Origin: Alternaria dauci
Taxonomy: Eukaryota; Ascomycota; Dothideomycetes; Pleosporales; Pleosporaceae
Reading direction: 5' to 3'
Length of the DNA: 64,000 bases
NCBI RefSeq assembly: GCF_042100115.1
Contig: NC_091272.1
Location: 248,001 to 312,000 of the forward strand
Both the position numbers and the translations under genes were made by a program. Position 1 is the stretch's first letter. Each line of letters starts with the position of its first letter. Shown one piece after another: positions 34,088 through 45,341 of this stretch. The notes beneath the pieces were generated by a model. That model had not been told where the DNA came from and did not search any database. It saw only the letters and a list, made by a program, of their open reading frames with translations.

Positions 34088-34093
34088 TATAAG
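34088..34093 (+). promoter_or_regulatory. TATA-like element of the second secreted-protein copy
   Basis: TATAAG in the context GATATAAGGA, about 75 nt before the signal-peptide coding stretch. It resembles the TATATAAAGGA context of the first copy. Confidence 0.45.
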
Positions 34094-34164
34094 GAATTCT
34101 TTTCTTTGTACGCTCTTATCTCTTTTTGCATCCCCAACCTACATACGCGACTCAATAATCTAAA

Positions 34165-34556
34165 ATTGAGTCTCTCTCAACAAGTATCCTCCTAGTTTTC
34201 CTCGCTACCGTTATAGCAGCTAAAGATTACCCATGTATGCGATGATAGAGTCGTATGCATTCTCTCCATTCCCTCCTCAAAGATCCTCCTAACTCACCGC
34301 TTTCTAGCCAAAGGCAGGGGCGATTCCAGCCAGGGCTTGCAGTCTCATATCCCCGACCATGTTTCTGATACCGAAGTCCACTACAAAATCGAGTGTGCGG
34401 CAGGAGACTGCAGTAGTGCCCGTCAAAGGAGCGTAGAGGCTTGTAATATTCTCTGCCGGGGTGATGAAAATGTGAGTATCTTTACTGTCATTATGTTTAT
34501 AGCCTTTTCACTAACTACAACTCCTCATGTAGCTGCCCCTCTGTCGCTATGCTTGA
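34165..34556 (+). pseudogene. Paralogue of the small secreted cysteine-rich protein, start codon missing
   Basis: Same three-exon plan as the gene at 32604: 34165-34234, 34308-34471, 34533-34556, with phases 1 and 0 at matching places and identical acceptor context GTAG before CTGCCC. The reading frame is open through all three exons and ends at a TGA. Exon 1 encodes a hydrophobic signal-peptide-like segment (LSTSILLVFLATVIAA). Exon 2 has CAAGDCSSARQRSVEACNIL, aligned with the first copy, but two cysteines are missing there (Ser and Arg in place of the second and third). At the position of the expected ATG there is ATT, and an in-frame TAA lies two codons further up, so no start codon is available. 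It is either a start-lost pseudogene or a gene with an undetected upstream exon. The C-terminal tail is shortened. Confidence 0.6.
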
Positions 34557-34836
34557 GAGCGTGGTAGAAGACATGCCTACCACCGAGTAGAACAGATACA
34601 TGATAAGCGAGTAATCGCAATGAATAAAAGAACCCTAGTATGGAGTTCGCACACATGAAGAAAGCAGAATAGCTTCACCATCAACCAATTAATCCAATGG
34701 ACATGCTTGTGCTAAACCGCAGGCACGGTCACCCACCAAAAAAACTCCTCCAATCATCATAATCCTCTCTACTACACCCATACCAAACCTCACACATGCC
34801 CACCCTAACCCCTCTCCTCCCATTCCCTACAGACAA

Positions 34837-36409
34837 CTAACTCCCACCCCCATCCCCCTTATCCCTCTCCCTCCCACTCCTCCGCCTCGCCAATCCCTTA
34901 TCCACACTACTCTCAAGACTCGTTCCAATCCCCGAATCCGTAAACACACCTTCCCTCTCCACACCACCCCTCGGCACCGGCTCCTGCAGAACAAAATCAT
35001 CATCCTCTTCGTCATCAGCCTCCATCTCTTCTCTTGTCGGTATATCTTCCAGCCTGGGGGATCCACGTTCTTCTTTTGGTGATTTGGACGCCGGCGAGCT
35101 ATACGAGAGTGGTTGTTGAGAAGGTAAGGTTGGGAAAGTACGCGAGGTATCGCTGTAGGGCGTGTCCAGTTCGGAGTCGGCTCGTTCGAGTTTAGGAAAC
35201 GGTTCGCTTCCTGCTTCGTTTTTCATCTTCTTCCGTTGCTGCTGCTGCTGGTTTCCTCGGTCTGGTGTCAAAATCCCACCAAACAGCAGCGTAAAAGCCC
35301 CCCATGTAAACAGCAAAACGCCCATCTCCATACCCCAAAAGGCAAGAATACCAACAACCGCGCTCGTAACCCAGTACCGATACATCAGCCACCTAAACCC
35401 CTCCAGCTTCGCATTAATCCTAACCCGTGCCTCATAAACCTCAATCGGAAGCCTGCTCCGTACCTCCAGCCTCAAACTACTCGGCACATTCCGGTACCCA
35501 GGTTCAAACACCACCCCCTCCATCATACCCACCTCGACAACCTCCGACTCGGTATGCCACCCCACCAAATAAAGCGGCATTCTCAACCCCCTATACACCA
35601 TCTCCAACACACGACTCCGATAAGTCAACAACACCGGTCTCCGACTCCTCGCCAGCACCGTCGGCGTCTCGCTCGTCGCCCCGTCCGTAACCACCTTCTC
35701 GGCCGTCGTACCCGGTACACCGCCTTGGCTATGATCTTCAACGCTCCATTCCTCGTCCCAGCCGAGGAGATGCTTGACGCCCTGTCCCATCGCCGTCGGG
35801 CCCCGAAACTCGAGCCCAACCATCCAGTTCCCGGCTCGCAAATTGTTTTTACTCCGCGGCACTACCATTTCGACGACGACGTCGTATTTCTGGCGCGCGA
35901 CTAGGCCGGGGATGTTGGCGAGGCCGTACGGCCATTTGGCGGGCTTGCTGGTTGGAAGGCTGCTGCTGCCATCTGGGTACGTCGTTGTGGGGGGTAGGAT
36001 GGTGGGGCCGTGGTCGAATTGCAGGTATACGGGTACGGAGATGCCGCGCACGGGTATGTAGTTGTAGTAGAAGGATGAATATGCGACGACGGCGAAGGTG
36101 AAGAGGAGGGTCGAGGTGATGAAGAGGAGGATGGTGCGGAGGTAGGTTCGTAGCAGGGCGGGTGATGTCGCGATTCGGAGGGGGAGGAGGAGCGTGTCCT
36201 GGGTGTTGTGAGCACGCGTTGTTGGGGTGTTGGGTTGGTGACGAGTGTGCATGGCATGGTGGTGTCGAGCGATCCACGCCAGAGGATGACCTCTTCCTTA
36301 CCTTGGCAATCTTCAGGATTGATCTATCTTCGCGGAAGTCATCCTTGAGTTCCTCCATGGCGGTAATGTGGGGGAAGCTGCCGGTTACATGTTTCGGTGG
36401 TGGTGGCAT
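34837..36409 (-). CDS. Seipin (lipid-droplet biogenesis)
   Basis: ER membrane protein at ER-lipid-droplet contact sites, where it forms a ring controlling droplet budding and triglyceride flow. Two exons (36409-36302, 36198-34837) encode 489 residues. An N-terminal amphipathic stretch and SPALLRTYLRTILL lead into TM1 (ILLFITSTLLFTFAVVAYSS). The luminal beta-sandwich domain follows: YNYIPVRGISVPVYLQFDHG, YDVVVEMVVPRSKNNLRAGN, WMVGLEF, then RRPVLLTYRSRVLEMVYRGL. TM2 is VTSAVVGILAFWGMEMGVLL to FTLLFGGI. The cytosolic tail of about 140 residues is acidic and Ser/Pro-rich, much longer than in yeast Sei1 (285 residues in total). The start at 36409 gives 17 residues before an alternative in-frame ATG at 36358. 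Confidence 0.93.
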
Positions 36410-37296
36410 GTTCTCGCGCGGGCGATCTTCACATGCAGGGAGCGAGCGAGCGAGCTTCGAGCTGAGCGTGTGACGTAGTGCGAGCACAGACAATAGATAC
36501 ACCACACTAAGCATCCCAATGCCAGCATCCTGACTCTCGCAGAGCGAAGATTTGCGCCATCATGCAGGAACAGAGAGATGAACCTCTGATGTAGTGGGAT
36601 GACTACCGCAGATCCAGGAGCATATTGGGACTTTTCTCACGTCACGTTTCTACTGTAAGATCAAGTCGTTTAACACATTTCATTCTTCGCGGTAAAAACA
36701 ACTACCATCTCATACTCGATACCAATCATCCTACAAGACGCATACACTCACGCACGTACACCTCGAATCGACCAACAAAAGAAAACCCAAAAGAAAACCC
36801 AAAACAAGACGCAACCATGTCTGTGAGAGCCATCCATCCGTCGACCTCAACGCCATCAGGTCAACAGTCTGCCAAAACTGTTAAAACCTAAAACGCCAGA
36901 GGAAGCAGCAGAACCCAGCTCGTAAAACATGTGGTATCATCCCGAAAGCACCTTCTACTCCTCTCAAGACGAAGCGACGAAGACGAACAGCAAATACTAA
37001 AAACACAAAACATATTGTACTAGACCAAACAAAAAGAAAAGAAAAAACTCCAATCCCTAACAAAGGAAACTCGTGAAGACGCGACTGAGGCTGCACCAGC
37101 CCGAACGATACCGCCGCGTTGCCGCAAGGAAAAGTTCTAAGCCAGACGCCTCGCTCAACTTTTATCAGACCATCTAAAAAGATCCAAGAAAGAACTTTTT
37201 GGAGGATGCGCGAATGCGTATAAAAGTTCGTAATAACAACATAGCCGCTGAAACAGCTAGAAGGTAAAAGGCCGTAGGTATCGTAACGTCGTTCGC
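36410..37296. other. Intergenic region
   Basis: Seipin promoter and 3' region of the acidic protein gene, both minus strand. No gene is seen; the open frame 36881-37300 is AT-rich 3' sequence. Confidence 0.5.
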
Positions 37297-39656
37297 TCAA
37301 GAAAAGGTTCCCATCTTAGGTGGACCCTTCTTCGGCGAGTCCAGGACAGACTTTTGCAACCGCGAATTGGCCTTGGTGACACCCGACAGAGGTGAGCTGC
37401 GGGTCATAGTCGCATCCTTCTTCAAAGGTGACTTGGCCACTCTGTTTGATCGAACGCGCCTTCGGACAGGAGTGATCAGAGTCTCGGCAGACTTGCCGGA
37501 TCGGACAGGACGGGAAACGGAGGCGCGCGCCGCAGGATCAGATGGCAGAGACGCGACATCGCGATAACGGTTTTGGTTGCTGCGGAAAGCAGTGACGACG
37601 CCACGGTCGAAATGCTCGAGCATGACATCAGACGTGGTTCGTTTGCGATGAGGCGTGGTGGTCGCAGGCGCTGCTGGAGTGGAGCCATGATGTGCCACAT
37701 TCGAGGTTGCAGGCGTCACTGGCCTGTCGGTCTCGTCAAACTCGTCGTCCTCGTCTAGATCAGTATCTCCTCCCGACTCGCCAAAGTCCATAAAGTCGGC
37801 GATGTTGAGGTCGTCGTCGTATTCGTCACTCGAAGAACCCGACTCATCTTCGTCAATGAGGCCCATGTTACCATTGGAAGATATGCTTACGAATGGGTAA
37901 AACGCCTCCGGGGGACCAATGCTTTCGTTTCCAAACGTAAAGTCATTGCCCCCACCCGATCCAAAAAGGCCACTAAGCATGATATCCGTACTAAGACCAT
38001 TGTTGAAGACCTCATTGCTCTCACTATCGGAGCCGTTGAGTTGAGCGATGGAGTTGCGAGGACTGTTGTTGACGGTACCGCTTGTGCTACTTTGGTAATC
38101 AGTCAAAGGAATCCATGGAATCATCATCGTGCGAGGGCGGTAGAATGAGACGGCCTTGGTAGCCCTGTTAGTGACCGCGATGGCCTGGTCAGTCTCGTCG
38201 TGAATGAAGATGCCGCGAGTGGGCGGGATTTGACGGCCGATTGGACGAGAGCTGCGTTGAAATGGCTTGGGTGTACCGGCGCGTGAGCCTGGTGCGGAAG
38301 CCGGTCGTTGTAGAACAGACTGCTTGGGCGTGCGTGGAAGTATGTCGGTTCCAAAGTCTTCTTCGTCAGTGGTGTCACCCATGTCAGCTGATGAGAAATG
38401 TTAGTCATCGAGTAATAGTGAACATAGGGTACTACCGTACACTCGTAGCCGCTGGATTCGCCAGACGACTCTTCATCCTCGTCTGAATCATCAACTTGAG
38501 TGATGCGCGACTCGTTCTGCTCAAAGTCCCAGAACGACGCATCAGACTGCGGAGAAGCCATGTCTCCATTGTCATCATCGTAGTCCATGTCAAGAAGTTG
38601 ATGCAAGCTGGGAGGGATCTTATCTTGATCCAAGAAGAGATCAGGGAAGACACTGCTGTCGAGTTCTGAAGATTCCGAACTGGAACTATCTGATACTTGA
38701 ACGTCGTCGTCAAAGCGGACGCGCTTGGCTGAGCCATCAGAGAACTTTCTCTTGGCCATGGGAACAGGAGAAGCAGGAACAGCATCCGGCTCGAAGAAAG
38801 GAGTGAAGCCAAAGTCGGCAAGACCTGCCATGTACTCATCGTCTAATGGGGCGGTAACATCGAAGATGTTGTCGCTAAAACAACTCTCAAGACTGAGTCG
38901 TCGAGCATCACGATACTCATTTAGAAGGTTGGTAGCTGATTGCTCTTCTTGAAGGATGTAGCTCTCTTCTTCTTGCTCCATCTTCTCAATGTCGGATTCG
39001 TCATCGTCAGGGATGTTCATAACGCCGCTATAGTCTTCATCGTCGCTCTCAATAGCGTTTTCATAGCTTACTTGGGGTTCTTCGTCTTCTTTGTACGTTA
39101 GCAGCGGTACGCTGGAAGCATTGCTCAGTTTGCGAGCCATCTTGCGCCTGGGGAACGACTCTTGATCTGTAGAGTCGTCGCCGAAGAGGACTGATGTGCT
39201 TGAGAGATTGCTAAAGGTGCGTTTCTTGTTACCCATTAGTAGTTGGTTGACTGGATGCTTGCTGGGCACGAGCTCAGAGATGCTGTCATCTTCTTCAGCA
39301 TGAGACTCGTCGTCGTCTGCATGCTCGACGCGGATAGCAGGACGCTTTCCCTTGCCCTTGCCCCCCCTAGCATAGCTGTAGGGCAGGGCAGGCACGTCTG
39401 CATCCGTCTCGTCGTCATCTTGTTCGTTGTCTTTGGCAGTACTACTGTCTCCTTCGTCGTCTTCGTCCGCAGCACCTTCAGTAGCGGATTGGTCACCGCC
39501 GCGACCGTTGGTGTGGGGTGTGCTGCCTCCGACTGTGTCTGGAGAGGCAGAGCGCTGGTCACCGCGGCGGGTGTTTGTGGCAGTCTCGTGTGTAAGTTTA
39601 TGGTCTTGGTAGTGTCCACCAAGAGTGGGCGATCGAGCATGGGTAAGGTGAGCCAT
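37297..39656 (-). CDS. Large acidic protein of unknown function
   Basis: Two exons (39656-38441, 38387-37297) encode 768 residues. The splice donor GTACGG at 38440 is the one that keeps frame, joining SSGYES to DMGDTTDEEDF; the branch GACTAAC is clear. The protein is dominated by Asp/Glu/Ser clusters such as DEDDEGDSSTAKDNEQDDDE and DESDIEKMEQEEESYILQEE, with basic patches (RKMARKLS, AKRKFSDGSAKRVRFDDD) that look like nuclear localisation signals. One region stands out as possibly conserved: TRGIFIHDETDQAIAVTNRA and MMIPWIPLTDYQ. The C-terminus is Lys/Arg/Ser-rich. It is probably a nuclear, chromatin-associated or transcription-related scaffold (inference). No named domain is recognised. Confidence 0.75.
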
Positions 39657-41985
39657 GGTAGGTGTCTTTGAGGTTTGTCTCGGTAGGGGTAGTAGAGGAG
39701 TGGCAGATGAAGTCGGATTAACTCGGAATGGTGAAAGGTAAGTGCTAAGTCGGATATGGGTTCGCGGCGTTTCGTCGACTGGAGTTTGGTGTACTGAGGG
39801 GAAGGGCTGGCGAACTATGCTGAGCCCTTTGTGTCTCGTCGATCTTCAAGCGTTGAGCTGGTAGAAATGACAATGATGGTTGTTCTGCAGCGCAGGCGGG
39901 ACGACTACCAATTGGTTGAGACGAGTTTGCGCAGAGGATACTGCACGCAGTCGTAGTATTGGTATCGTCGTAGAGGTTGAAATTCCGTGAGCTGTCGGGC
40001 TGATGCAGCCCGTGGGCAGGGCTGCACCAGGAGTTTAGAGCTCAGCGATTGCCTGCGGCATTGTCTCGACGATTAATGGTGTAGGGATGTGGTGTTTGTG
40101 TGTTTCTGGTATGTTTTTCGTGTGACTTTGACGTCTTTGGGCTGGTGCGGAGAGAGAATGCGGGCGAGGGCAGAGGATATGTTTAATTTTTAGTTCGGCC
40201 CTAGCGACATATCGCATGGTCCAAGCGCGTTAGTTCTCTCTGCAGCGATGACTCCATGTCCAACACCCAATTAACTGCCATCTCGCGGCATGCAAGTCAG
40301 ACAAAGACGCGACCTTGTACACACCCAGCGCAACAGGATTCTGGAATTTCTTCTTCAATCCCCCGTCCATTGCTCTCCTCGAGCGCCTGTCGCGTGCCCC
40401 TCATCAGGAAATTTTGGTTTCTCGCCGAACTGCCCCACTGAAACTAACCTGGACGTGCGCAGTGCGTGCAGCGATGAGGCAACACGGGGCTAAGTAGACG
40501 GTAACGGCTTCAGCCCATTGGTTCTGCTAAGACGCTGGCCCCGGGTTTGCACATGCTTGCGACGAACAGCAGGGCATGCAGAGTAGATTACCGCTGGCCT
40601 GGCTCCCCTTACATCGTCATGTTTAATCTCTGGCTCAGCAAAACCCCATCAAAAGACAAAAACTCGTGCCCTGCTAGACCATGTCGCTCAAAATGCGATC
40701 CACGATCTGCCAAATGCACGCTTGACGTCGCCAGGCATTTGTGCCCCTCCAGACGCATCTCATATCGATACGCACTGAGCCTGTATTGACGCTGGCGCCC
40801 GCAGGCGAAGAAGCGGTGAAGAGGTGCAAACGTAGCCGGCGCCTCAAACAGTAAAGTTACAGCAACTTGCGGGCCGCTGCTGCTTGTCACAGTGCGGCAG
40901 TGTCCACACCCAGACTCGCTTGTAAATCATTTGTTTAAAAATATGTCGAGACTGGACATTACTCCAGGTTTTCACGCATGCTGGAACTACCTGTGAGCTG
41001 GCCTAAGCTCAATTGCTCGGTTTGCTCTGCAAAGGTCGGGGTCAACTTTTTTTTTTCGTGAGGCTGAGCATTACCTTGCTTGGAGTGCATAGGTGGGCCG
41101 GCCCACACAGTACGCCGGTTGGACGAGTCTGTTTCTCGAGCTGATGCGAGATCTTCAACATGTCATATGTGCATATGCTCCCCATTGGCCGTCGGATACG
41201 TACATACATGAATGGTAGGTTTCTCATTGGCCGAAATATTCACCATACCCCTGGAGGCAATACAGCTACATTGCAGCAACACACCACCTAAACTTTCTCT
41301 CGGATGGCCCGCTATCAAAGGCCACATAACCCTTTTTTTCCTTTTTGTCTGTTGCAACGCTGGCGACTTGACGATCAGCCAGAAGACGGCCAAGGACGGT
41401 CTGGCCGCGGAGCCGTTGACTTCTCTTGCTTTTCTGGCTTGGTACGTGTGGAGTACCAGTGGAGCCTAGACGCAACGAACACACTCAGGGTTTGGAAAAT
41501 CTGGATCACGCGGTTTCCTACGTACCTACTTTGTTGGGGTAGAAAGTGGCAGAAAAAATGTGTTACAAAGGGCCGCCCAGTATTCCTGCAGTACACATAC
41601 GGTACCTACGAAGGAGACTTCCACCGCCCTGGCCACCGCCTTCAGGATCACGCGCATCATGACTTTACAACGACTAGCCCCTCATTCACGGTAGTCAACG
41701 AGCCAGGGGCCCCATACATCTTGGAAGTAGCATTACGTGATTACGCAAGTATACGTACAAACAAGGGTAAGTCTCTCTAGCTCAGACTGCCGTGGCCTGG
41801 CTCTCCTTCGCAGATCTATCTACCAAAGTGCCGTCATGCCACGGTAGCCTTTTTCTCCTAGACACTCCGTATGTACAAAATTCTGGTAGACTATATGCAA
41901 GTGGCCGAAAAAATGGGCGTCTAGTGCGTCGGTCCCAGCCCAAGCTACCCTCATTATCTCAGTATGCAAGCTAGACAAGCCGACT
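39657..41985. other. 2.3-kb region without a recognised gene
   Basis: Lies between two minus-strand genes. Short open frames on both strands (for example 40256-40441, 41212-41469) have no motif, no partner exon and no signal peptide. The first part is the promoter of the acidic protein; the last part is the 3' side of the mitochondrial-type gene. Confidence 0.5.
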
Positions 41986-44900
41986 TCAAACGCTGTGCCG
42001 CTCGGCACCCTCCTCATGTCCGACGTCGACACGTCCAGGCGCGGAGAGACCCTCAACTTTGGCAATCATCGCAAGATCACCTAAGGCCGAAATGTAATCC
42101 TCATACTCATAGCCCAAGAGTTGCAGCATCCCTGCAGCCCACTTGAGCGTATCGCGCTTCTCATTACGCGTGGCCTCAGCCATCTCCTTGCCATTTCTCG
42201 TCTCAGTCTCCACTTCCTCTTGCACCTTCCGAATGACGGCCCAGATCGTCTGTCGGTTCGGAGTGATGCGTCCTTGCAATGTGAGCGTGGCGCCAGACTC
42301 CTGCCTAACTTCAATATCCTCCGGCCGACCCTCGTAATCAATGCTCTTCGTGACGCGATAGTGCGGCATAGTGGGTACTCCGCCAGGCGCTCGATATGAC
42401 TCGAAGTGTCTTTTTGACGTGTGACACCAGGTTTGAACCATCACCTTGCCCCTGGCGCTGCCGTAGCCGTCGAGTACACCGCTCAGTATGCGGTTAAAAT
42501 CGTCGACGGGGAGACTGACTGCTTGACGAGAGGAGAAGGCGAGGAAGCGAGAGCAGTACGCTTTCCACTCACTGTCTACGGTCGACATGATGGCCAAGGC
42601 AGAGTAGAGTTCGTCGCGCATGTTGCGGAGTATCATATCTTCCCATGAGAAAAGCAATCCGGTGAACGAGTCCTGAGCGCGTACTTTTACTTCTTCAGGG
42701 CCAATTGAAGTTTGGAAGAGTTCTGCAACGAAGCTCGAAATGATAATGGGTCGCGGTCTGAAGGTAGGGGTGTCTTGCACGTAATGTTGCATGCCTCGAA
42801 CAGAATCCCATTGCCGGAGTTTGATCTGTGCACACAGCAAGGCTGTGAGAATCTCGGCTGGCATGCGGTATTGCTGGTGTTTCTCGTTCCACGCAGAGGC
42901 CTTCTTTACGACGTCCAAGACGAGCTTGTTCTCTCCCGCTATGGTACCGAAGCGAACGACAGATGCGGATATGTTACGATGACTGTGTAATTCTTGACTT
43001 ATCACAGGACCATCCAATTCGTCAGAGAAAAGTAGCCAACGGCCTAGATCATAGAGTTTTGACTCGGTAACTAGATCTAGTAGTCGCGCAAGGAGAGGCA
43101 GGGGAAGCTTGATGTCGAAAGCTGGAAAATCGACTGGTGGCAAACGACTTGTGAAAGGTTCGTCGGGTCGTAATTGCGGGCTGCTCTGAAGGAATTGAAA
43201 GAACTCTGCTACAGACTTTTGTTTATTGTCATCAGTGTGTTGCTGGAGCATAGATAGTGTCGTCATTGCTCCGCGGATGTCTCCATTACTGATGAAAGCA
43301 CGCATCGCCCGATGCAGGAAGCTGAGTGGTATAGTGGTGGGTTCGAAAAAGTAAGGTATTTCAGTACTACCAGAAGCAGGCGCATTTGCAGAGCCGACCT
43401 CACCACCAAATCCTGGAGCCAGCTCGAAGACGCGCAAGAGTAGCTCTGGTCGCTTCTCGGGAGCGAAACCGCCAGAGTCTATTAGTCGAGCCATGATTGA
43501 ATCCCAAGCTGAAGAACCGAGGCTTAAGTTGTTCTTATCTAAGAAGCCTTTCAGGGTCTTGATAGAAGCGATCAGACTTTCTGGAGTAGCACCGCGAGCT
43601 CCTACCCCTAGTCGCATATGGTTGACAAGCCCGTCAACGAAGCCTGTGACAATCTCGCTGCTTATAGTTCTGCGGGTTCGTGCGCGGTCTTCTGCGCTGG
43701 CAGCGGCTTCCCCGTTCATTGGAAGCAAGCTCCAAGCTGGGGTTGGAGCTGGGGTCTTGTTCTGCTCCGCTTGTAGGATCTCCCGCCAACTGATGAGTGC
43801 CCAGGCGTGTTCTCCCTCTCGGTTTGCCAGTTGCTCCAGGATGGCAGCACCGTCGAGTGTCCAGCCACCGTGCAAACATGACCACAGGACAAGCTCTAGC
43901 CACAGCTCCGGAGCCACCTCTGTAACCTGGACCTTGTAACGCGACCCAGGTATCTCGTGTCCGAGGAAGTATTGAGCGTTGGCACGGTCCTTGGCAGTCT
44001 TGACAGAAGCTTCGTGGGCATTCCAGGTCGCGTCAGACAGAGCTGTTAAGATCTTGGATGAGAGCATGTGGAGTGTGGGAGGCTGTTGCAAGGCATGCTT
44101 GTCCTGGGGATTTTTGTACATGTAGACTGAGTCAGGCATCAGGCCCAAATGGTGCAGATAGGCAATCGTCTCGAGGACGTGCGGCATGATGGTGTGCTGC
44201 TCGCCGCTGCTCTGCTCCGCGGCCACCAATATCATGTTTGCCAGGCTCCTCCACAACTGCCCCAGGGCTCGCTTTACCATTACATACGAATAGCGAATCG
44301 AATCGGGGTTGGATGTCAAAACGTCGAGTGTTAGTTGCAACTTGCGGTTTGGATATGTCCGTTGAAGACGCAGGGGGCCTTCGGTGAGATCCTTCAGAGA
44401 CCGGTGTTCCTCTCCGTGAGCTACAGCGTATGAGTATTGCTCGAGTTGAGTGGTCAGATCATTGGAAAGCTTCCCATCCTCGGTGAGCTTCCTGACGATC
44501 CAGAGTACTGTCTGCCATTTCCCCGCCTCTACCCCAAGGTAGCTGAAGATGTCTATGGAAGCATCCTGGGCTTTGTTGATGAGCAGGGCGAAGTCGAGCG
44601 AGGTCGAGGGCTTTTCTGGCGTGTCGGACGTCGCTTGCCGCAGGTGACGCGGAAGGAATGGCTCAATGGCATCAAGCCATGCTTTGACCTGGCCACGAGC
44701 CTCCAGAGGTGGATACTGTATGCATGATTGAATATGCTCTCTGGGCCTGGGAGGAACTACTAGCGTAATCGCATCCTCTTCGTCTTCTGCTGATGGCGGA
44801 AGACGTGACTGTGACTGTGACTGTGCATGTGCGGGGCGGCGTTTCCCAGAGGTGAAGGTGCGCTTCAAAGGTCTCCCAAGGGCGGGAACGAGGAAGGCGG

Positions 44901-44988
44901 CGACGGAACAGGGAGCGGCGATTCCACGCGAGCTGGGACGGAAAGCCTGGGAGAGGGCGCTGCGAAAACACGTATGCGCAGCGCTCAT
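41986..44988 (-). CDS. 1000-residue mitochondrial-type helical protein of unknown function
   Basis: Uninterrupted frame of 1000 residues. The N-terminus (AAHTCFRSALSQAFRPSSRG) and a following stretch RPLKRTFTSGKRRPAHAQSQ are rich in Arg/Ser/Ala with no acids, typical of a mitochondrial presequence. The body is alpha-helical throughout, with PPR/TPR-like repeats of helix pairs such as LETIAYLHHLGLMPDSVYMY and FLHRAMRAFISNGDIRGAMT followed by TLSMLQQH. This resembles fungal mitochondrial gene-expression factors (RNA maturation or translation), but no exact member is identified. Single-exon structure over 3 kb is unusual here. The ATG at 44988 is the first in frame. It is divergent from the PARP-type zinc-finger gene. 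Confidence 0.75.
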   Translation of the reverse strand: MSAAHTCFRSALSQAFRPSSRGIAAPCSVAAFLVPALGRPLKRTFTSGKRRPAHAQSQSQSRLPPSAEDEEDAITLVVPPRPREHIQSCIQYPPLEARGQVKAWLDAIEPFLPRHLRQATSDTPEKPSTSLDFALLINKAQDASIDIFSYLGVEAGKWQTVLWIVRKLTEDGKLSNDLTTQLEQYSYAVAHGEEHRSLKDLTEGPLRLQRTYPNRKLQLTLDVLTSNPDSIRYSYVMVKRALGQLWRSLANMILVAAEQSSGEQHTIMPHVLETIAYLHHLGLMPDSVYMYKNPQDKHALQQPPTLHMLSSKILTALSDATWNAHEASVKTAKDRANAQYFLGHEIPGSRYKVQVTEVAPELWLELVLWSCLHGGWTLDGAAILEQLANREGEHAWALISWREILQAEQNKTPAPTPAWSLLPMNGEAAASAEDRARTRRTISSEIVTGFVDGLVNHMRLGVGARGATPESLIASIKTLKGFLDKNNLSLGSSAWDSIMARLIDSGGFAPEKRPELLLRVFELAPGFGGEVGSANAPASGSTEIPYFFEPTTIPLSFLHRAMRAFISNGDIRGAMTTLSMLQQHTDDNKQKSVAEFFQFLQSSPQLRPDEPFTSRLPPVDFPAFDIKLPLPLLARLLDLVTESKLYDLGRWLLFSDELDGPVISQELHSHRNISASVVRFGTIAGENKLVLDVVKKASAWNEKHQQYRMPAEILTALLCAQIKLRQWDSVRGMQHYVQDTPTFRPRPIIISSFVAELFQTSIGPEEVKVRAQDSFTGLLFSWEDMILRNMRDELYSALAIMSTVDSEWKAYCSRFLAFSSRQAVSLPVDDFNRILSGVLDGYGSARGKVMVQTWCHTSKRHFESYRAPGGVPTMPHYRVTKSIDYEGRPEDIEVRQESGATLTLQGRITPNRQTIWAVIRKVQEEVETETRNGKEMAEATRNEKRDTLKWAAGMLQLLGYEYEDYISALGDLAMIAKVEGLSAPGRVDVGHEEGAERHSV

Positions 44989-45341
44989 TGAAGGGTGGCG
45001 GGTGAGGGGTGAGGGTGAATGCTCGTGCCAGCGGCATGTCGTGACTTTTTCCGACTAGCATCATGACGAACTGCACTCTCCACATCCGAGACGCGCTAAA
45101 CTCGCCGACAGGGATCACCGCCCGGGCTCAAGGCTGCCCTGCCACTAGCGCCTCCTGCGTGACCTCACGCGTCGACGTGTGCACACATTTCGCGACATCC
45201 AACCGTTGAAACAGGACAGAACACTTTCACCCGCTGCAGCCTGGCACGTCTGCACATATAAGCAATTCCATCTGCGCGTTTCCGCAAAACACATAGCAGC
45301 CCAAACTCCACCAATCTCCCGATCTGCTGACAACCGCGGTC
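44989..45341. other. Divergent promoter region
   Basis: Upstream of the 1000-residue protein gene (-) and the PARP-type zinc-finger gene (+). Nothing else recognised. Confidence 0.5.

Larger units (their letters stand above)
33174..34164. other. Spacer between the two secreted-protein copies
   Basis: No intact gene. It holds a decayed direct repeat (33487-33560 against 33571-33690) and the TATA-like element of the second copy at 34088. Confidence 0.55.

Noticed and set aside
35236..35904. 222-residue plus-strand frame
   Set aside because: Antisense to seipin; His/Pro/Arg-rich artefact.
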